This document shows positions 62,196 through 64,000 of a stretch of DNA of 64,000 nt, piece after piece. A program made the translations under genes and the position numbers. Location of the stretch: the NCBI RefSeq assembly GCF_024168045.1, contig NZ_CP100126.1:1691501-1755500 (forward strand), written 5' to 3'. The stretch is from Dorea longicatena (GTDB taxonomy: Bacteria; Bacillota; Clostridia; Lachnospirales; Lachnospiraceae). The notes beneath the pieces are model-generated. The model saw only the letters and a program-made list of their open reading frames with translations. It was not told where the DNA came from and ran no database searches. Every line of letters starts with the position of its first letter. The first letter of the stretch is position 1.

Positions 62196-63602
62196 TTAGT
62201 TAGATGGCCACTCAACTTTTTCCAGATTTGGATAAAGCTCTGTGATTGCCTTCTCAAAGTTCTTCTTAGCAGTATCTTCATCTACTTTGCCGTCGAAGTA
62301 ATCTTTGAATGCAGCCTGAATCTTTTCGTTACATCCCTGATCGTATTTGCCTGCATTGCTCATATCGATCTTTTCAGCCTGTTCTGCGAAAAGTTTGATG
62401 TGGTTCTGTCCACCGAGGAATGCTGAGCCATAATCCGGATCGTCAGCGATCTCTTTCATAGCTGATTTGTTATTTGTATAATCTTCTGTATCCAGTGTGA
62501 TCTGTTTCATAATATCTTTGTCACATGTCAGTTTCTTCATGATATCAGCAACTTCGTCTTTGTTGTCTGTTCCTGTTGCTGCACAGATCCATGTTCCGCC
62601 CCAGTAATATGGTTCCGGTCCCTGGCATACTGCGTAATCACCATAGATACCATTTCCGACTTCTTTCTCTCCGTCAGGATCTGCAAGGGAGTTGCCAAGA
62701 AGTGTGAAGTTGATTCCCCATGTTGAATAGAAGAATCCGAATACCTTTCCTTCTGGTCCCTGATCTTTTGCCCATGCGTCATCCCACAGAGATGTCTTAT
62801 TGTTATAACCTTTATCTGTAAATGTCTTGGTCTGGTCTACCCATTTCATAATGTTCTCATCAACTTTTACTGTCTTTCCATCTACCCAAGGAGCAGCTAC
62901 GTTGTTCGAGAATGTACGGTATGCATCGTCATATCCGGATAACATCTTGTATCCTTTTTCATTTGCCTTTTCAGCAACTGCGTTGAACTTATCCCAGTCA
63001 GCAACTGCTGCCTGTACCTGTTCCGGATCGTCTGTTCCGAGAACATCTTTAGCAATGGAACGGCGGTATGCGAACAGTCCAGGTGTTGCCTGCCATGTCG
63101 TACCTTTCTGTGTTCCGTCTATAGTTACGATATCTTTTGTATACTGATACTGTTCGGACAGATCATCATCTGTAAGTCCAAGATCCTTGATATCCATTGT
63201 GTAATCAGAATCTACATATTTTAATGCGTAGTCTGCTTCGATCAGGAATATGTCAATCTTATCATCTGCGGATGCTTTCTCCTGATTCAGGAGAGCTTCA
63301 TCCAGTTTGTTCTGATAGTTGTTGTTCTCATTCGGATTAATCGTCCATTTTACAACGGTTCCGTCCTTTAATGTTGTTGTGGACTTATCCTTTGAAACTT
63401 TCTCCACTTCCGGATAGTAATCATTGAATCTGCTCTGGAATTCATCGTTCCAGCACCAGATGTTCAAGGTCTTGCCGGCATCGCCCGAACCTTCTTTTTT
63501 CGAACTGTCGCTTCCGCCGCTGCTGCCTCCGCATCCCGCAAGAGAAAGTGCCATGATAGATGCCAACGACATACTAATGAGTTTTTTTGTTCTTTTTTTC
63601 AT
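62196..63602 (-). CDS. Sugar ABC transporter substrate-binding lipoprotein
   Basis: A 468-residue solute-binding protein. The signal peptide ends in the lipobox LAGC at about residue 24, followed by a Gly/Ser/Lys linker, then the binding fold starting LNIWCWNDEFQSRFNDYYPEVEK near residue 43 (here read as two adjacent strands). WGGTWICAA and an acidic, Asn/Asp-rich surface are typical of CUT1 proteins. The ATG at 63602 has AGGGAGG at eight bases. It delivers an oligosaccharide to the two permeases downstream. The regulator gene lies 17 bases upstream. The ligand cannot be told from sequence. Confidence 0.94.
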   Translation of the reverse strand: MKKRTKKLISMSLASIMALSLAGCGGSSGGSDSSKKEGSGDAGKTLNIWCWNDEFQSRFNDYYPEVEKVSKDKSTTTLKDGTVVKWTINPNENNNYQNKLDEALLNQEKASADDKIDIFLIEADYALKYVDSDYTMDIKDLGLTDDDLSEQYQYTKDIVTIDGTQKGTTWQATPGLFAYRRSIAKDVLGTDDPEQVQAAVADWDKFNAVAEKANEKGYKMLSGYDDAYRTFSNNVAAPWVDGKTVKVDENIMKWVDQTKTFTDKGYNNKTSLWDDAWAKDQGPEGKVFGFFYSTWGINFTLLGNSLADPDGEKEVGNGIYGDYAVCQGPEPYYWGGTWICAATGTDNKDEVADIMKKLTCDKDIMKQITLDTEDYTNNKSAMKEIADDPDYGSAFLGGQNHIKLFAEQAEKIDMSNAGKYDQGCNEKIQAAFKDYFDGKVDEDTAKKNFEKAITELYPNLEKVEWPSN

Positions 63603-63619
63603 AAAGATGTACCTCCCTT

Positions 63620-64000
63620 TCAAATTTGTTTTACACTTTTTCCTTCTATCAGCCGTCCTGTTACCATTATTTTCTCCGGTATGCTGGTCTTTGGATTCTC
63701 AATTACATCCACCAGTCTTCTTGCCGATTCTCTTCCGATCGCTTCTGCATCCTGATAATAAGTTGTCAGCTTCGGCCGCAACACCTCCGACAATGTAATT
63801 CCGTCATATCCTGTCACACTTACATCATCCGGAATGGAAAGCCCCATTCTCTCTAACTGATTCATCCCTCCAATGTAAGAAAAATCATCCGGATACATGA
63901 TCGCCGTCGGCGGATCGTCAAGCTGCATCAGATATTCTGTTGCCTTTGCGCTGGATTTCGGATCATGATACACCGCTTTTATAACATATTCTTCCGGAAC
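63620..64000 (-). CDS. LacI-family transcriptional regulator, C-terminal part (runs off the window)
   Basis: The last ~127 residues of a LacI/GalR-type repressor; the frame stays open to the right edge, so the DNA-binding half lies outside. Motifs seen: PPTAIMYPDDFSYIGGMNQLERMGLSIPDDVSVTGYDG (split across a conserved loop and strand), LRPKLTTYYQDAEAIGRESARRL and the final IMVTGRLIEGKSV, all of the periplasmic-binding-like sensor domain. It probably senses a sugar and controls the ABC importer that follows by 17 bases, with which it is likely co-transcribed. Confidence 0.9.
   Translation of the reverse strand, partial: VPEEYVIKAVYHDPKSSAKATEYLMQLDDPPTAIMYPDDFSYIGGMNQLERMGLSIPDDVSVTGYDGITLSEVLRPKLTTYYQDAEAIGRESARRLVDVIENPKTSIPEKIMVTGRLIEGKSVKQI

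Noticed and set aside
1..64000. CRISPR array
   Set aside because: No regularly spaced direct repeats and no cas-like proteins anywhere in the window.

Overview
This window looks like a chromosomal piece of a gut-type Clostridia, most likely family Lachnospiraceae. The basis is low-GC Firmicutes-style genes with strong AGGAGG-type ribosome binding sites, a CpsBCD (YwqE/CapA/YwqD-type) Wzy-dependent polysaccharide system, a Gram-positive type Pel operon, and GGDEF/CotH/VTC neighbours. No species is claimed. Almost every gene is on the minus strand, so operons read from right to left; the exceptions are a two-gene ABC transporter (45.3-46.9 kb) and one tRNA-Thr.

About 35.5 kb down to 0 kb is one very large capsular/exopolysaccharide locus. 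It starts at a candidate promoter near 35.48 kb with a ~290-nt leader that holds a hairpin and a run of ten G. Conserved regulatory and assembly genes come first: cpsB phosphatase, cpsC chain-length protein, cpsD tyrosine kinase, a surface protein and an LCP transferase. Then come two copies of a UDP-bacillosamine-type module (dehydratase plus aminotransferase plus initiating sugar transferase; the upstream copy has a truncated transferase). Between the two copies sits an unfamiliar four-gene cassette: radical SAM/SPASM enzyme, SDR, membrane/coiled-coil protein and GNAT. The rest supplies an ATP-grasp enzyme, three glycosyltransferases, an O-acetyltransferase, a Wzy-like polymerase, a Wzx flippase, the three UDP-L-FucNAc enzymes (CapE/F/G = FnlA/B/C), UDP-glucose dehydrogenase and GlmS. 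A two-gene unit with a PD-(D/E)XK-type nuclease domain interrupts the FucNAc genes, and a TRADD-N-associated-type membrane protein lies before glmS.

About 35.5-45.1 kb is housekeeping: a beta-hydroxyacid dehydrogenase, a left-handed-helix protein, topoisomerase III, polyphosphate kinase, aspartate-semialdehyde dehydrogenase, argininosuccinate lyase and QueH. GGGGAC/GTCCCC palindromes of REP/MITE type are scattered around ppk1 and one forms the 3' end of its coding sequence.

About 47.2-58.1 kb is a Pel-type exopolysaccharide operon, pelD-pelE-pelA(deacetylase)-pelF-pelG, followed by a CotH-family lipoprotein, a VTC-domain protein and a DUF4956 membrane protein, all overlapping or tightly spaced. 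PelD carries an extra N-terminal degenerate epimerase domain and keeps an RxxD c-di-GMP I-site in a degenerate GGDEF domain. A broken GGDEF fragment lies just upstream.

About 58.4-64 kb holds a prepilin peptidase, a secreted ComEC-like beta-lactamase-fold protein, tRNA-Thr(CGT) with promoter and terminator, and a carbohydrate ABC importer (lipoprotein plus two permeases) under a LacI-family regulator that runs off the right edge. The capsule-variable part (about 1-28.6 kb) is visibly more AT-rich than the flanking conserved genes, which fits a horizontally exchanged central region.
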